From an uncultured Acetatifactor sp. (lineage in GTDB: Bacteria; Bacillota; Clostridia; Lachnospirales; Lachnospiraceae), in contig CAJUJN010000004.1 of NCBI GenBank assembly GCA_910586775.1, forward strand, positions 34,635-98,634: a stretch of 64,000 nt of DNA, read 5' to 3'. Under the pieces are notes generated by a model that saw only the letters and a program-made list of their open reading frames with translations, had not been told where the DNA came from and ran no database searches. Every line of letters begins with the position of its first letter. Position 1 is the first letter of the stretch. A program made the position numbers and the translations under genes. Of the stretch, positions 62,436 to 64,000 are shown in pieces.

Positions 62436-63215
62436 ATGGTTATTATAGTGGGACTTGGAAATCCGGGAAGGGAATATGATAATACAAGGCACAATGTGGG
62501 GTTCCAGGTGCTGGAGAAGTTGGCGGCGAAGGAAAATATCTCTGTTCTGGAGAAAAGACATAAGGCAATCATTGGGAAGGGCGCGATTGCGGGAGAGAAA
62601 TGTATTCTGGCGAAGCCTCAGACCTATATGAATTTAAGCGGAGAGAGCGTCAGGGAGTTAGTGAGTTTTTATAAAGTGGATGAGAAGGCGGAGCTGATTG
62701 TCATTTCCGATGACGTCAGCCTGGAGCCGGGGCAGATTCGAATCCGTAAAAAGGGCAGTGCAGGTGGACATAATGGCCTGAAAAATATCATCGCCAACCT
62801 GGGGCATGACACATTTATCCGGGTGAAGATGGGCGTGGGAGAAAAGCCGGCGGGATGGAATCTGGCGGACTATGTATTGGGCAGATTCTCACCGAAGGAC
62901 AGGGAAGCAGTGGACGAGGCAGCAGACCGGGCGGCCGATGCCATATGCATGATAATTGCCGAAGGGCCGGATGCCGCCATGAATCGGTATAATGGTTCAC
63001 CAAAAGATGGCAGGAATGCACCAAAGGGAAAGAATGCCGTCAATAAAGGTGTGGCACAGACCGATGAACGGGATGCTGCTGCAGAAAGCATGGAATCTGC
63101 CAAAGGAAAGAATGCTGCTGAAGGAAGCGCATCAGAAGGCAGGGAATCCTGTTCGGACAGCAGCGGGGGATTCGCAGGTAAATTGTATCGTTTATTTTCA
63201 GGCAATCCCCATTGA
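62436..63215 (+). CDS. pth: Peptidyl-tRNA hydrolase with a low-complexity tail
   Basis: A 259-residue protein. IIVGLGNPGREYDNTRHNVGF (residues 3-23) holds the catalytic His, KPQTYMNLSGESV the substrate site, ISDDVSLEPG the catalytic Asp region, and KGSAGGHNGLKNI the tRNA-binding loop. It frees tRNAs from peptidyl-tRNA. The family domain ends near 185; about 70 further residues are Asn/Ala/Glu/Ser-rich with repeated GKNA motifs, unlike normal Pth (about 190). I chose the ATG at 62436 over 62424, as GGAAAGG abuts the latter. Confidence 0.93.
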   Translation: MVIIVGLGNPGREYDNTRHNVGFQVLEKLAAKENISVLEKRHKAIIGKGAIAGEKCILAKPQTYMNLSGESVRELVSFYKVDEKAELIVISDDVSLEPGQIRIRKKGSAGGHNGLKNIIANLGHDTFIRVKMGVGEKPAGWNLADYVLGRFSPKDREAVDEAADRAADAICMIIAEGPDAAMNRYNGSPKDGRNAPKGKNAVNKGVAQTDERDAAAESMESAKGKNAAEGSASEGRESCSDSSGGFAGKLYRLFSGNPH

Positions 63216-63324
63216 GACCGGCAAGGAGGTGAATAATCAAGATTGTATAGAGTCAGATGTGGTAAAGCTGCATTTCCGGTTTGGTAGAGATTGATATAAA
63301 TACAATAAAGGAGGAAAAACAAAA

Positions 63325-64000
63325 ATGAAGGAAGAAATCAGGAAAAGGCTGGCAAAAACCGCCAAAAACGGCAGAAGACTCGCCATTGCCGTGACAGCCG
63401 GGGCAGTAATGCTGAGCAGCACAAGCTCCACCATGGCGGCAGGCATAGAAGACGTTTTTGACGAACGCTATTATGCGGATATGTATCCGGACCTTAAGGC
63501 TGCATATGGCTATAACAGGGCAGCTCTGCTAAAGCATTTCAAGAAGTTTGGGATTAAAGAGGGCCGGATAATGAACGGGATCATAGACATTGTTCAGTAC
63601 AGGGAGAAATATCCGGATCTCCAGGAGGCGTTTGGGGATGACTGGGATGCTTATGTGGAGCATTATTTTACGTACGGAGCATTTGAACACAGGGACAGCG
63701 GGACCGGTTTTGATCCCATGGATTATCTTGAAAGGTATGAGGATTTGAAGGAGGCTTTTGGCGATGATATTCTGGCTGCCTACAGGCATTACATGGAATA
63801 CGGAAAGCAGGAAGGCAGGGAAGCCAGGAGCGAGTCTGTGGTGAGGGCCGAAGGAGGATGGACGATGGCGCAGGGGGATGATGATGACGGATGGGAACCT
63901 GCAAACCCCCCGGCGGAGCCGGTACCTACAGAGAAGCCTGCAAATCCCCCGGAGGAGCCTGCGCCTACAGAGGAACCTGCAAATCCCCCGGAGGAGCCTG
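63325..64000 (+). CDS. Secreted repeat protein, C-terminus beyond the window
   Basis: A partial gene, open at the window end, 225 residues visible. AAAGGAGG precedes the ATG at 63325. A long basic signal peptide ends near SSTMAAG (about 39). Three repeats of about 40 residues follow: YYADMYPDLKAAYGYN...HFKKFGIKEGR, YREKYPDLQEAFGDDW...HYFTYGAFEHR and YLERYEDLKEAFGDDI...HYMEYGKQEGR. Such Y-x-x-x-YPDL-x-x-AFG repeats occur in many bacterial exported proteins, without an agreed function. Then comes a short acidic stretch and a 13-residue Pro/Glu/Thr repeat (PANPPEEPAPTEE, 39 bp), like a wall-spanning stalk. The missing C-terminus may carry the catalytic or anchoring domain. Confidence 0.82.
   Translation, partial: MKEEIRKRLAKTAKNGRRLAIAVTAGAVMLSSTSSTMAAGIEDVFDERYYADMYPDLKAAYGYNRAALLKHFKKFGIKEGRIMNGIIDIVQYREKYPDLQEAFGDDWDAYVEHYFTYGAFEHRDSGTGFDPMDYLERYEDLKEAFGDDILAAYRHYMEYGKQEGREARSESVVRAEGGWTMAQGDDDDGWEPANPPAEPVPTEKPANPPEEPAPTEEPANPPEEP

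Overview
The window looks like chromosomal DNA from a Gram-positive, endospore-forming anaerobe of the Clostridia, most likely Lachnospiraceae. This is judged from gene content: SpoVG, a GlgC/GlgD pair, a PurO-type IMP cyclohydrolase next to a stand-alone AICAR transformylase, an FbpA/RqcH protein, a SleB-like hydrolase and DUF4860- and DUF6145-like proteins. No species is claimed. I see no rRNA, tRNA, CRISPR array, prophage or intact insertion sequence. Nearly all genes are on the + strand; the exceptions are RqcH and a membrane protein (1.2-3.8 kb), a hemolysin-III protein and a small conserved protein (10.2-11.3 kb), and an ECF sigma/anti-sigma pair with a nuclease-like gene (52.8-55.2 kb).

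Layout. 0-11 kb: the end of a flippase, RqcH, an ADP-ribosylglycohydrolase, a ZTP-riboswitch-led purine pair, a UDP-sugar pyrophosphorylase, GalE and hemolysin III. 11-17 kb: a small alarmone synthetase, a coiled-coil membrane protein, a flavin reductase, a LysM/G5/M23 peptidase and MurA. 17.5-23.3 kb: a transglutaminase lipoprotein, then a pilus-like set (PilC/GspF, four small single-span proteins, PilT). 23.5-31.8 kb: SAM-I riboswitch and MetK, DnaE, PfkA and a TrmH-type methyltransferase. 32-35 kb: a secreted SleB-like hydrolase, NfeD and an SPFH protein. 35.4-38.9 kb: an O-antigen-ligase-like protein and a GT-C-like protein. 39-45 kb: ArgF, BirA, DusB, GreA and two poorly known proteins. 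45-52.8 kb: an exopolysaccharide cluster (dehydratase, priming sugar transferase, epimerase-glycosyltransferase fusion, GT4, GT2). 55-58.6 kb: a Ca2+-type P-ATPase. 59-64 kb: GlgC, GlgD, SpoVG, Pth and a secreted repeat protein cut by the window end.

The themes are envelope building (flippase, GalE, MurA, M23, EPS cluster, SleB-like hydrolase), nucleotide and C1 metabolism under riboswitch control, and surface appendages. The most unusual signals are not single genes. (1) A hairpin-forming repeat with visible base-pair covariation lies in the leaders of metK, pfkA and spoVG, and a miniature inverted copy lies before the EPS cluster. (2) Low-complexity insertions or tails recur in otherwise ordinary housekeeping proteins (RqcH, DnaE, NfeD, epimerase-GT, Ca-ATPase, Pth). 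(3) A tandem repeat at the 3' end of nfeD changes from 42-bp to 41-bp units and so shifts the reading frame. (4) Several promoters carry perfect dyads placed exactly over the spacer or the -10.
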